From contig JAPXFY010000016.1 of NCBI GenBank assembly GCA_030674185.1, positions 38,508,466 to 38,572,465 on the forward strand: a stretch of 64,000 bases of DNA. Reading direction: 5' to 3'. Below, in pieces: positions 16,555-29,575 of this stretch. A model generated the notes under the pieces. That model did not search any database and was not told where the DNA came from. It saw nothing but the letters and a program-made list of their open reading frames with translations. This DNA comes from Monoplex corrugatus (Eukaryota > Mollusca > Gastropoda > Littorinimorpha > Ranellidae). Both the position numbers and the translations under genes were made by a program. Positions within the stretch are counted from its first letter, which is position 1, and each line of letters begins with the position of its first letter.

Positions 16555-16723
16555 CTGATCTTAGCAATTTTCCCGGCTCGACATATGAGTGCAAGTCGCC
16601 TGATACCTTGTCAATATTTACATATGTGGCATTTAACAACGATCCTTGACAACCAACTACACAACACTCGCCATCTTTCAACAAATATTTCCTAAGGGAG
16701 TAATTCATATCTCGTACGTACAA
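16555..16723 (-). CDS. Possible first coding exon of an unidentified minus-strand gene
   Basis: From ATG at 16723 or 16708 the frame gives MNYSLRKYLLKDGECCVVGC and QGSLLNATYVNIDKVSGDLH, then SYVEPGKLLRSG, and reaches a good donor (TCAG|gtaata at 16554). Composition is protein-like and low in repeats, unlike the surroundings. The start lies about 370 bp from the ULK3 start on the other strand, which suggests a shared divergent promoter. I do not recognise the protein and could not find a second exon. Confidence 0.4.
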
Positions 16724-17091
16724 TTATATTAAAATAAACTGCAATGGTTTATTGACTCAGTAACATCTTATCACAAACGGATACAAAACATATTAAGCTG
16801 TGATATAATAAAGATATTCTTAAGTGCAGAATAGTGCCTTGTGTTCATACATTTTAATGATTATATTTCAATTCCATGAGCAGGAGGGAGCTTTTACTCT
16901 AGAACCTAAAACTCTACTTCAATGTACACATTGTAGCATTCAAAATAAAAAGTTTTCTTGAACCAAAGAGCTTAATATTTTGATATAAGTCATTAAGTAT
17001 CAATTTTGATATTAAAAGCTGTTTTGATTTATTTTATTTTATTTTGTGCTTAAGGTAGGAACTCTTCAGATTCGGAAAACAGATTTGAAAA
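16724..17091. promoter_or_regulatory. Region between two divergent starts: likely ULK3 promoter and 5' UTR
   Basis: AT-rich, without an obvious TATA element placed relative to a known start. It must include the ULK3 5' leader. An in-frame TGA two codons before the ATG at 17092 fixes the start codon. Confidence 0.4.
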
Positions 17092-17220
17092 ATGGCGAGG
17101 CCTTCGTCTGCTAAACAAGTAGTAACGCAACAAACCGTTGTTCCGCAACTAAAACAGTATGTTTTGACAGAAAAACTCGGAAGTGGCAGCTATGCAACTG
17201 TTTATAAAGCATACAAAAAG
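17092..17220 (+). CDS. ULK3: ULK3 exon 1: start and Gly-rich loop
   Basis: 43 codons, [10 protein letters not shown] to ...VYKAYKK, ending at aaaaag|gtgaac, phase 0. Good start context (aaaATGG). Confidence 0.93.
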
Positions 17221-17912
17221 GTGAACTGCATAGCTGATTCTTCATCTGAATGCTTGACCATTTTTACTTAGCATTGTTATGATTGACACTGATTGACTGA
17301 ACGGAGCAGCAGGGAAGTTTCTTTTTCTCCTAATTTTTGTATCTGATGTTTGTTTGTGATCTTACGCTTGACAAAGGCCATTTGGCCGAAAATTTGCGCC
17401 TGTCTTGTCTTGTTATATTAAATACGCGTTCTTATTCTTTTTTGTTGTTTTTTCTGGTGACAGGAATTGGGAAATTGTGACACGAGTCGATTTCGGCAAA
17501 TCTGAATTCAGCACTGAGGTAATCAAAAGTAGATCAGTTCTGAGTTTACTTTAGGCCTACTGTTTAGTGTGATATTTCGTGACCAAATAAAACCTGGAAA
17601 CAGATGCGAAGCTGGATGAAAATTGAGATATACTTCATATGTGTTAAATTGTTCACAACAGTATGAGTAAGGATTCAGCAGTAAATCAAATGAAGTAGCC
17701 ACAATTATTATAAGTTCTATTAACTATAACTAACACTAGTAACACTAACAGTAACATATACATGCTTTAATTTTTTTTAGTTTCAGTGTCAGTTTCAGTT
17801 TTTCTCAAGAAAGCATTTTACATACGGAATGAACTCTATATGATATGCACCAAAACTACAGTTGCCATCATGATGGGAAAAGATACCAAATGATCATGAC
17901 ATAAACGTTAAA

Positions 17913-17974
<62 letters not shown>

Positions 17975-18967
17975 ATGTGTGCTCATAAGGTTGCAACTAA
18001 TGGAAATGTAAACGCTAATAGCACTTATGTGCTGTTGTAGATTGTAGCTAAGTGGAGATGGAATAGAATCCTGGATAGTTTCGGGAAAGAGATGATAGCT
18101 GTTGTATGTGTCCTGGAATGCAGCCTACAAAATATGATGAGGGTGATGACATTGATGACGATCTTGATTTGATTTCCCACATCATAGAAACCACAAGTAC
18201 ATGTAGCATAGATGTAATTGGAAAGGATACTGCTTTGTAAACATGTTGACGGGTATAGACGATGATGACAGTGATAATGACAGTGTTCATGGTGATGATG
18301 GCAGTAATGATTATGGCATGTTCAGACAGGGGTGAGAGAGGTGGTGACCATCAGAATGTCTAATGAAGCGTCCGCAGAACTTGATGTTGATGATGACAGT
18401 GATGATAATGATAATGACTGTATTCATGATGATGAAAGCAATAGTGATGATGACATTTTCAGAACATTCATGTTGATGACAGCAATAATGATGATGACAT
18501 GTTCGAACAGGGGTGAGAGAAGTGTTGGCCATCAAGTGCATACTGAAGAGCAGCCTGAACAAATTGTTCATAAAACATGATGATGATTTGGGGGAGGATG
18601 ACAGTCACAATGACACAGTACTGTTGATGATGATGACAATGTTCTTGATGATGAGGGCAGTGATGATGATGGCTTGTTCAGACAGGGGTGAGAGAGGTGG
18701 TGGCCATCAAGTGCATACTGAAGAGCAGTCTGAACAAAGCATCCACAGAAAATCTGCTGACAGAGATAGAGCTGCTCAAGAACCTGAAGCATCAGCACAT
18801 TGTGGCCCTCAAAGACTTTATAGTAAGTGTTCTGTAGCACAGGTTTTTACTGTTACTATTGATTTGCTTGATTAATTGTTTTTACAGCCATGTAAAAATC
18901 AAAGGCTTGAAAGTGAGTGTTCAGTGGCACAGTACTGTTTTGTTTTCTTTTTTTGTTTTGTTTTTCT

Positions 18968-19035
<68 letters not shown>

Positions 19036-19276
19036 TGTGTGTATGATGTATGTGTTACAATCATTTGAAAATGAACTGACTAGATTCTGAGCGACTCCAG
19101 TAAAATAAACCACAGCATATGAAAAGAGAGAGGTGTGTCTGTGTCTATGACAAAAAATGTGTGAATATGATTTTTTTTGCTCTTTATGAGTTGGTCTTTA
19201 CCAGAGTTTGGTCATAGCTGTGACTGTTGATGAGTTGGAGGAGCATAAGTTTGGAATGTGTGTGTGTGTGTGTGTG

Positions 19277-19338
<62 letters not shown>

Positions 19339-22300
19339 CTTTGTTTCAGTTTTTAAGCATTCTGAGATGTGTGTATACGCATTGTATTGCCCACATTTTG
19401 CAGGCAGTAGGTTACTCATAATCTGCATATGCCCTGTTCGATGGGTTGCTTATGGAGCGTGTTTTCATGTTTCTAGAAGTCAGCCACTCATATGACTTAC
19501 AGAATTTTGAACATACATATTTGACATTTTGTACATTCATACATACACCCGGGGGTTAGGCACTGGCAGGTCTGCATAATGCTTACCTGGGTGATTGGAA
19601 AAATCTCTGCTATTTTCCCTCTGGGTGGAGATGTCCTGCAGGAACAAATCCAGGACTTTCCGACTGGAAGTCTGACATTTACCCATTGTACCACGGCGCC
19701 TGTCAGACTTGTGGCCTTTGCAGTTTTGACATAGCAGATTGTCATAGTTAGGGAGGGTGATGCCTGGACACTGTCTTTATACCATTAATGAAATCACTGT
19801 ATTTGTGATTGTGGATGTCAGTGGGACAGCAAATACATCTATCTGGTGATGGAGTTCTGTGGTGGTGGAGACCTCAGTCATTTCATCAAGAGCAAGAGGG
19901 CCCTTCCTGAAAGAATAGTCCGCAAGTTCCTGCAACAGTTGGGTAAGTTCTTTAACGTGCACAAGGTGCTGATAATATAATTGATGCTCGACAGTGTAGA
20001 CAGATAGCTAACTCTGTTGTATTCTGTTATAACATGTGTTTAAGTGATGCTTTGCATTGATCATGTGTACAAGGTGCAGATGATTAGACAATTCTGTCAT
20101 GCTAACATATGTGCAAGGTGCAAATAAAATTTATCCCTAAGCATTTGAAAGTATTTGCAATTTCAGTGTTTTTCTGTCCATAGTAAGACACAATGTAGAC
20201 TATTTCATTAATTAAACACCATCACCTTTGTTTTATATTCATTAACTTTCCAATGGGCACAGTGATCATGCAGAGTATCTAGAAATCTGTGTAAACTCTC
20301 TTAGAATCTTATGTTAAAAGTGTGTCATCAACATTAAGCAATAATAGCAACTAAGCTTAATGAATCAGATCAACGTTAAGGGCACCAAAGTCAATATTAC
20401 ATTGTAAACAATGATTGTCTAACAAATATCACTCAAGATCATTTAAACACAGAGAAAACAGTACAGGCAAAAGACTGTCACTTTGTCTAACTCCTTTCTA
20501 ACAGCTAGAGAATCTTGATTTTTTGCTGATCACAGAAACACAAATTTGATTTTACTGTACATACTGACAATTTTTAGAATTGCCATTGATGCCTTCCTTA
20601 AAGAGTTTAAACTGTAAGCCTTCTCTTCAAATGTAATCAAAAGCTTTTTTGTAATCAACACACACAGACTTTTGTCACATATATCTGGATTGTGTGCCAA
20701 GGATTATTTGTTTTGTTCATGTCCTGTGTCATCCGTATCCTTGTTTTCATTTTGCATCAGATCTCCATTGCAAAGAAAGGGAGGTAAAAGTAGTGTCATA
20801 CCCTGAACTGTCACTGAGGAGGGAGATGGTAGAGACATCATCATCACTGTGGGATTAGGTTTGACTCACCGGCAGGCCACAGTTTTACTCTGTTGTTAAT
20901 GTTAGAGCCACGGACCCAGGATCTGGTAGCTTGAGTTCAGTCCCATCTGCAACATATAAACTGTTTGCTGCCAGTCTTAATACTTGGTCACTATAACATT
21001 TATTAATAAATGGTTGTTTAATCATCCTAATGCTTCAATCATTCTGGTAGTATCAGCCTAGCATTTCAATTTTCATAGATCCCTTCTCTTTCTTCCCCAT
21101 CTTCCCCATTTCAAGGCCTTGCCAGCACAAAGGATTTTGCACAGGAGTCTGCCAGATAGTTGTTGATAGAGTTGGATGGAGTGCATACAGAAGTTTGAAG
21201 AATTCTTGAACAAATTCTAAATTCCAAGCTGTTCTTAGGGTCGACATTACCCATCTTCTTTCCAGTACTGTTTTATTCTACCCATCCCTAAAGAAGCATA
21301 GATGCCCATTTACAACAGAGTAGGACTGTGTGTTGAATCCAGTGCTGGAACTTGGTCATACATTGGTAAACTTGACCATGACTTTAGAGTACATAGTTTT
21401 GTATATGATTCTGTACCTAGTCTAGTGTTATGTATGATTCTAGGCCTGGCCTTACAGAACCTAGTCTTGTGTTATGTATGATTCTAGGCCTGGCCTTACA
21501 AACCTAATCTTGTGTTGTGTATGATTCAATGCCTGGCCTTACAGTGACCTAGTCTTGTGTTGTGTATGATTCTAGTCCTGGCCTTACAGTACCTAGTCTT
21601 GTGTTGTGTATGGTTCTAGGCCTGGCCTTACAGTACCTAGTCTTATGGTGTGTATGATTCTAGTCCTGGCCTTACAGTACCTAGTCTTGTGTTGTGTATG
21701 GTTCTAGGCCTGTTCTTACAGTACCTAGTCTTGTATATGATTCTAGGCCTGGCCTTACAGTACTTAGTCTTGTGTTGTATTTAATGCTAGGCCTGGCCTT
21801 ACAGTACCTAGTCTTATGTTGTGTATGATTCTACGTCTGGCCTTACAGTACTTAATCTTGTGTTGTATATAATGCTAGGCCTGGCCTTACAGTACTTAGT
21901 CTTGTGTTATGTATGATTCTAGACCTGGCCTTATAGTACTTAGTCTTGTGTTGTATATAATGCTAGGCCTGGCCTTACAGTACTTAGTCTTGTGTTGTAT
22001 ATAATGCTAGGCCTGGCCTTATAGTACCTAGTCTTATGTTGTGTATGATTCTAGGCCTGTTCTTACAGTACCTAGTCTTGTATATGATTCTAGGCCTGGC
22101 CTTACAGTACTTAGTTTGTGTTGTATTAATGCTAGGCCTGGCCTTACAGTACCTAGTCTTGTGTTATATATAATGCTAGGCCTGGCCTTACAGTACCTAG
22201 TCTTGTGTTGTGTATGATTACAGTACCTAGTCTTGTGTTATATATGATTCTAGGCCTGGCCTTACAGTACCTAGTCTTGTGTTATGTATGATTCTAGGCC

Positions 22301-24367
22301 TGGCCTTACAGTGCCTAGTCTTGTGTTATGTATGATTCTAGGCCTGGCCTTACAGTACCTAATCTTGTATTGTGTATGATTCAAGGCCTGGCCTTACAGT
22401 ACCTAGTCTTGTGTTGTGTATAATTCTAGGCTTGGCCTTACAACACCTAGTCTTATGTATGATTCTAGGCTTGGCCTTACAGAACCTAGTCTTGTGTTAT
22501 GTATGATTCTAGACCTGGCCTTACAGTACCTAGTCTTGTGTTATGTATGATTCAAGGCCTGGCCTTACAGTACCTAGTTGTGTGTTGTGTATGATTCTAG
22601 GCTTGGCCTTACAGTACCTAGTCTTGTGTTGTGTATGATTCAAGGTCTGGCCTTATAGTACCTAGTCTTGTGTTATGTATGATTCAAGGCCTGGCCTTAC
22701 AGTACCTAGTCTTGTGTTGTGTATGATTCTAGACCTGGCCTTACAGTACCTAGTCTTGTGTTGTGTATGATTCTAGGCCTGGCCTTACAGTACCTAGTCT
22801 TGTGTTATGTATGATTCTAGACCTGGCCTTACAGTACCTAGTCTTGTGTTGTGTATGGTTCTAGGCCTGGCCTTACAGTACCTAGTCTTGTGTTGTGTAT
22901 GATTCTAGTCCTGGCCTTACTGAACCTAGTCTTGTATATAATTCTAGGCCTGGCCTTACAGTACTTAGTCTTGTGTTGTGTATGGTTCTAGGCCTGTTCT
23001 TACAGTACCTAGTCTTGTATATGATTCTAGGCCTGGCCTTACAGTACTTAGTCTGTGTGTTGTATATAATGCTCAGGCCTGGCCTTACAGTACCTAGTCT
23101 TGTGTTTGTATATAATGCTAGGCCTGGCCTTAAGTACTAGTCTTGTGTATGATTCAGGCTGGCCTTACAGTACTAGTCTTGTGTTTGTATGATTCTAGGC
23201 CTGGCCTTATAGTACTAGTCTTGTGTTATGTATGTTCTAGCTCTGGCCTTACAGTACCTAGTCTTGTGTTGTGTATGATTCTAGGCCTGGCCTTACAGTA
23301 CCTAGTCTTGTGTTGTGTATGATTCTAGGCCTGGCCTTACAGTACCTAGTCTTGTGTTGTGTATGATTCTAGGCCTGGCCTTACAGTACCTAGTCTTGTG
23401 TTGTGTATGATTCTAGGCCTGGCCTTACAGTACCTAGTCTTGTGTTGTGTATGATTCTAGGCCTGGCCTTACAGTACCTAGTCTTGTGTTGTGTATGATT
23501 CTAGGCCTGGCCTTACAGTACCTAGTCTTGTGTTGTGTATGATTCTAGGCCTGGCCTTACAGTACCTAGTCTTGTGTTGTGTATGATTCTAGGCCTGGCC
23601 TTACAGTACCTAGTCTTGTGTTGTGTATGGTTCTAGGCCTGGCCTTACAGTACCTAGTCTTGTGTTGTGTATGATTCTAGGCCTGGCCTTACAGTACCTA
23701 GTCTTGTGTTATGTATGATTTTAGACCTGGCCTTACAGTACCTAGTCTTGTGTTATGTATGATTTTAGACCTGGCCTTACAGTACCTAGTCTTGTGTTAT
23801 GTATGATTTTAGACCTGGCCTTACAGTACCTAGTCTTGTGTTGTGTATGATTCTAGGCCTGGCCTTACAGCACCTAGTCATTGTGTTATGTATGATTCTA
23901 GGCCTGGCCTTACAGTACCTAATCTTGTATTGTATATGATTCTAGACCTGGCCTTACAGTACCTAGTCTTGTGTTGTGTATGATTCTAGGCCTGGCCTTA
24001 CAGTACCTAGTCTTGTGTTATGTATGATTCTAGGCCTGGCCTTACAGTACCTAGTCTTGTGTTATGTATGATTCTAGGCCTGGCCTTACAGTACCTAGTC
24101 TTGTGTTATGTATGATTCTAGGCCTGGCCTTACAGTACCTAGTCTTGTGTTGTGTATGATTCTTGGCCTGGCCTTACAGTACCTAGTCTTGTGTTGTGTA
24201 TGATTCTTGGCCTGGCCTTACAGTACTTACACTCTGTGTTTGGTTTGATTCTAGGCCTGGCCTTACAATACTTACGTTCCCACAATGTGGCTCACATGGA
24301 TCTCAAGCCTCAAAACATTCTGCTCACTTCTTCCTCCAATCCCATCATCAAAATTGCTGGTATGTAC

Positions 24368-24465
<98 letters not shown>

Positions 24466-24727
24466 CGTTCGTTCGTTCCTTGATTTAACGTCTTTTCACT
24501 ATAAGTGATATTAGACGGTGTGTGTGTGTGTGTGGTGTGTGTGTGTGTGTGTGTGTGTGTGTCTGTAGTGTGTGTGTGTATGTGTGTGTGTGTGTGTGTA
24601 TACAGTGAGTGTGTGTGTATGTGTACAGTGTGTGTGTATTTGTGTGTGTGTGTGTGTGTGCATGTGAGTGTGTGCTTGTCCATTTGTGTGTACATGCATG
24701 CTTGCATGGTTGTTTTCCTGCTAATGT

Positions 24728-24776
<49 letters not shown>

Positions 24777-26953
24777 TGTGTGTGTCTGTGGATGCATGCA
24801 TGTGTGTGTGAGTGTAAGCGTGTACATGCATGTGCGTATGTGTGTGTATGGTGTATGTGTATGTGTTTGCAGACTTTTTGGTTTTTCTTATCCAGTGTTT
24901 GCGACATGTATTACTATTCTTTGATTGTTGATGTTTTTGCTGTTGTTTTGTTTGTTGTTTGCTTTAATATTTACCTCTCACTAAAGAATTGTTGAAAACG
25001 TTTGCAGATTTTGGCTTTGCCAAGTCCATGCTTGAAGGTGATGAACTTAAAGTGATGCGAGGGTCTCCCCTCTACATGGCTCCTGAAATTATCAAAGAGA
25101 AATCATACGATGCCCGAGTAGACTTGTGGTCCATTGGGGTTATTCTCTACGGTGAGAATCCATACAATACAATACAATGCAATACAATACAACACAACAC
25201 AACACAACACAACACAACACAACACAACACAATGCAACACAATACAATACAATGCAACATAATACAACACAGTACAATACAGTGCAGTATGTTACAATAC
25301 CATGATCATAACCATAAACATACCATACCATTATCATACAACACCATATCATATCAAACCATACAATACTATGCCATGTCATACCATACCACACCAGACT
25401 GTACCACACCATATCACACAGTACCATGCCACATCATACCATACCACACTACAGCACTCAACACAATACAGCACAATACAACACTTCTTTATTACTTCAA
25501 AAATTGAGAGTACACTGTGTATGCACTTGGCTCACATCACACACGACTCAGTCTCACAACTACTTTAACTCTTTTCCGTTCTGAGATTTGTTATGATTTT
25601 TCACAAAACTGACAGTACATTTACCAGAAAGCATGCCATTTTGTCAAATATTAACTTGTATTATCAAATTATATTATCAAACTAAACACCATAACACTAA
25701 GAAATGTTTGCAGTTTCAACTGATGTATAACGTGCAGCATTTTTATTGATAGATTTTATAGTTCTAAATGGAACGATGTCGCTATGGGAGAATGGAAGGG
25801 GGTTAAACACACACCCACACCACCCACACGCACACACACACGTGCACACACACACCACGCACACTTACACACACATATATATATGTGTGATTTTAATAGC
25901 ACATAACTTAAACATATCTTAGGTGCATAAGCTGGGTGAGACACCATACTAACTGTAAAAAACTCGACCGGAACAGCCAGCTTTGGTTCAACCAGGCCTT
26001 TAGCCATTGGTTACACCATCTCTGGATTACTCAAATTCTCCCCATCGTTCCTTGTCCCTGGACGATGGAAATCTTCATGGACGCCTCACGAGAAGGCTGG
26101 GTAGCCCATGTAGTCCACCTCAACACATCAGGTGCATGGTCCCAACAGCAGAAACATCTCCACATCAAAACATTGAAGCTGGAAGCGGTCGTTCTGGCAG
26201 TCCATCATTTCCTCCCTTTTCTCAGGGAAAACACACCCTACTGTACATGGACAACACAACTATAGCCTACTGCATCAACAGATAGGGTGACCACTCTCGT
26301 TCCCTCTCTCTCAGAGAACATAATCCCCATTTGGTGCCAAACTCACCAGATCTTACTAGTAGAGAAACATGTCCCGTACTTGCTAAACATCTTAGCAGAT
26401 GTCCTCAACCAGTCTCATACTGTGCTCCAGATGGAATGTATTCTCATTCCCAAAGTTCTGCACTACTTTTGGCAGCAGTGGTTTTAACCAGTGATGGATC
26501 TCTTTGCAACCAAGTTCAACTTCCATCCCACACTGACCCCAGTCTCTGAAGATGCAAGGACTGAAATGACGTAAAGACAACATTGTCACTGTTGGTTGTA
26601 GCAGCTCCAGTCACAGTAGAGTTAACTGTAAGCATTCGGTTTACATAAAAGTTAAGATCTGTTTGTACTCTCTCCTTTAGTTTGATTTTTTTCCCTCTTT
26701 GCAGGAGACGTAGAGGCTATTTCATTTGTTTATGTTTTCCTTTGCTGTCCAGTTTTTCAGTTTATATATATATATATTAATGATGCACCTTTTCCTGTGT
26801 CCATGTTTCAGAGTGCTTATTTGGAAGAGCTCCCTTCGCATCCAGCAGTTTTAAAGAACTAGGAGAAAAGATCTGGGATTCTAAACCTGTTGAGGTCAGT
26901 GCTCATGATGTCCTTGTTTGGGCATGTTCTGGTGGAGTGTGTGTGTGTGTGTG

Positions 26954-27002
<49 letters not shown>

Positions 27003-27038
27003 GTGGGGGGGTGTGTGTGTGGTGTGTGTGTGTGGGTG

Positions 27039-27131
<93 letters not shown>

Positions 27132-29516
27132 CGCTAATAGTGTGACAGTAATGGGATAGAGTTCTGTGTAAGTAGTCTCCTTCCCCCACATTTTTTTAAA
27201 TGAATATATAAATAACTACACTATTTATATGGCGCCAAGTCTTGACAATTCAAATCAAAGTGCAAATCACGCATTAGACATACGCATGCAATCAAACCAG
27301 ACTACCTTACAATGTACAAAAAAGATCTACACCAGGTCAAAAGTCCTGGAAGGCCACATGATAGGCAAAGTACCTTTCACAAACCCTTATGGAGACAGGA
27401 GGTTGTGCCTGTTGGTGGCTGAACCAACACTCACACATCTTCTATTTGAGTTAAGTTGACTGTTGCTGTTGTCATTGTTGTCATAACTACTGAGAATGTT
27501 ATGAAAAAAGACACTCACCTGGCGCTGACAGAAGTGCAAAAGATACTCACCTGAGTTAGCAGAATTGCGAGGGAGGTTGTTACAACAAAACCATGATGTG
27601 TGATCATAGTGATGAGAAGGAGGAGGAGGAAATGGGTAATGATGATGATGATGATGACGATGATGATGATGTGGTGGGGGTGGTGTGGTGGTGATGATGG
27701 TGGTGGTGTTATGATGGGGATAGTGGTGTCAGTGATGATGGCAGGAATGGTGATGGTGACGACAATGATGATAGGATGTTTCTCTGAATGTCTATTTGTC
27801 GCCTGCTGCCTGTGTTCATGTGTTTGATTGTTGAGACATAAGGTTGTTACGACAAAACCATGATGTGTGATTGTAGTGATGATGTGGGGGAGGAGGTAGA
27901 GATGATGATGATGAATGATGATGATGATGACAATGGTGATGGTGATGGTGGTTCTGAGGAGGATTACGATGGTGATAGTGGTGTCAACAATGACAGTGGG
28001 AATGATGATGATGATGATGGTGGTGGTGGTGATGATTATGATGGTCACAATGGTGACAGTGGTACTGGTATCAATGAGGATGGCAGGAATGATGATGATG
28101 ATGGTGACGATGATGACAGTGATGATGATAGGATGTCTTTCTCTGTGTCTAGTTGCCTCCTGGTGTTCTCGTGTCTGACGATTGCCGGGACTTGGTGTTA
28201 CGGTTGTTACAACGAAACCCTGACAACCGTATCAGCTTTGATGAGTTCTTCAATCATCCCTTTGTGGACCTGCTGCACAGTCCTTCCCCACACTGTCTGG
28301 ATCAAGCTGTAGGTTTTTTTTTTATTTGTTTGCTTATTCGATATCATGTTTTTCTGATATGGCTCTGAACAGTCAGCAGAGCTTTAACCCCATGAGTGCC
28401 GACGTTTTTTGACATGAAGAGTTTTCCATGTGCCAGGGAAAAACGTTGCATTGCTACCATGTACATTAAAACAACTGTTGCTTTCATATTTATGGGAATC
28501 TGTGTATGAAATTATACAGAATGGTGCATTAGGCATGACTAAATGTATTTTCAGATGAATTATGTAGTAATTTCTTGAAATTTCTACATATTTGTAATAT
28601 TTTGTGGAAATTCCCGTAAAAAACTCATAACTTCTTGCGATAGAAACCAAAAAAAACAAAGGAAAAAATAGAAGACTTGACCCTCCTGATGAAATCTAAA
28701 AGTATTCAGACTTTGGCTGACCTCCTGCTGATAGATCACTGACAGCTGACGAGCTACAAATAGCCACAGTGTGCTAGTGCACTGAGTGGCTTGATCCGGT
28801 CAAGTCCTCGGCTGCTGCACACCCCCCACCCCACTCCATCACTCTAGTCTTCCCCTTTCCACTTCTAATTCTACTCACTGACAGTGTTGACTTACTCTAC
28901 AATGTGGTTCTGCCTGTCAGTACAGTGTGAAGTATTGGATAGCTGACAGTATTGCCTGTGGCCACAAACCCTTTGTGTCACATGCTCGGATTTTGTGTTG
29001 GGTCTATCTGCTGCACATTTCATACCAACAGCGAGTAACTATTGCTGTTTTCAACCTCTTCTTTTGTCAAAATTTTCTTCTGAATCATCCTACAGTCATT
29101 TATAAGTTCTTGACTCAACTCACATGCTTTCAAGGGCTGAAAACATGCAGCATTGCAAGACAATCCTGGTGTCAGCATTTTGCTGAAAACAGGTTTCTCT
29201 TTTCAGATAAATAAAACCAATCTGGTGAGTTTTGCATAGGTCAAAAAGTCATGTAAGGGAAGCCAGACACTTTTATGAACCCTCTCTGAGACTGACAACA
29301 TCAGTCAGTGCTTCTCTCCCATTTACATTAGGCTGAAACGTGCGTCAAACTACCTCCGTAAATTTTATCTATGTAGGCACCCCATTAGGCTCCGAGAGCT
29401 CCGTAAATCTTACGTTGACGGCACTTAAGAGGTTAAACTGTAATAATAATGATGATGATGACAACAATGCTGCTGTATGTATCTCTGTTTGTGTATGTGT
29501 GAGTGTGTACGCGCGC

Positions 29517-29575
<59 letters not shown>

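Noticed and set aside
18686..18822. Exon 2 beginning at gacag|ggg instead of ttcag|aca
   Set aside because: That border gives the wrong phase relative to exon 1 and an immediate TGA; ttcag|ACAGGG restores [10 protein letters not shown].
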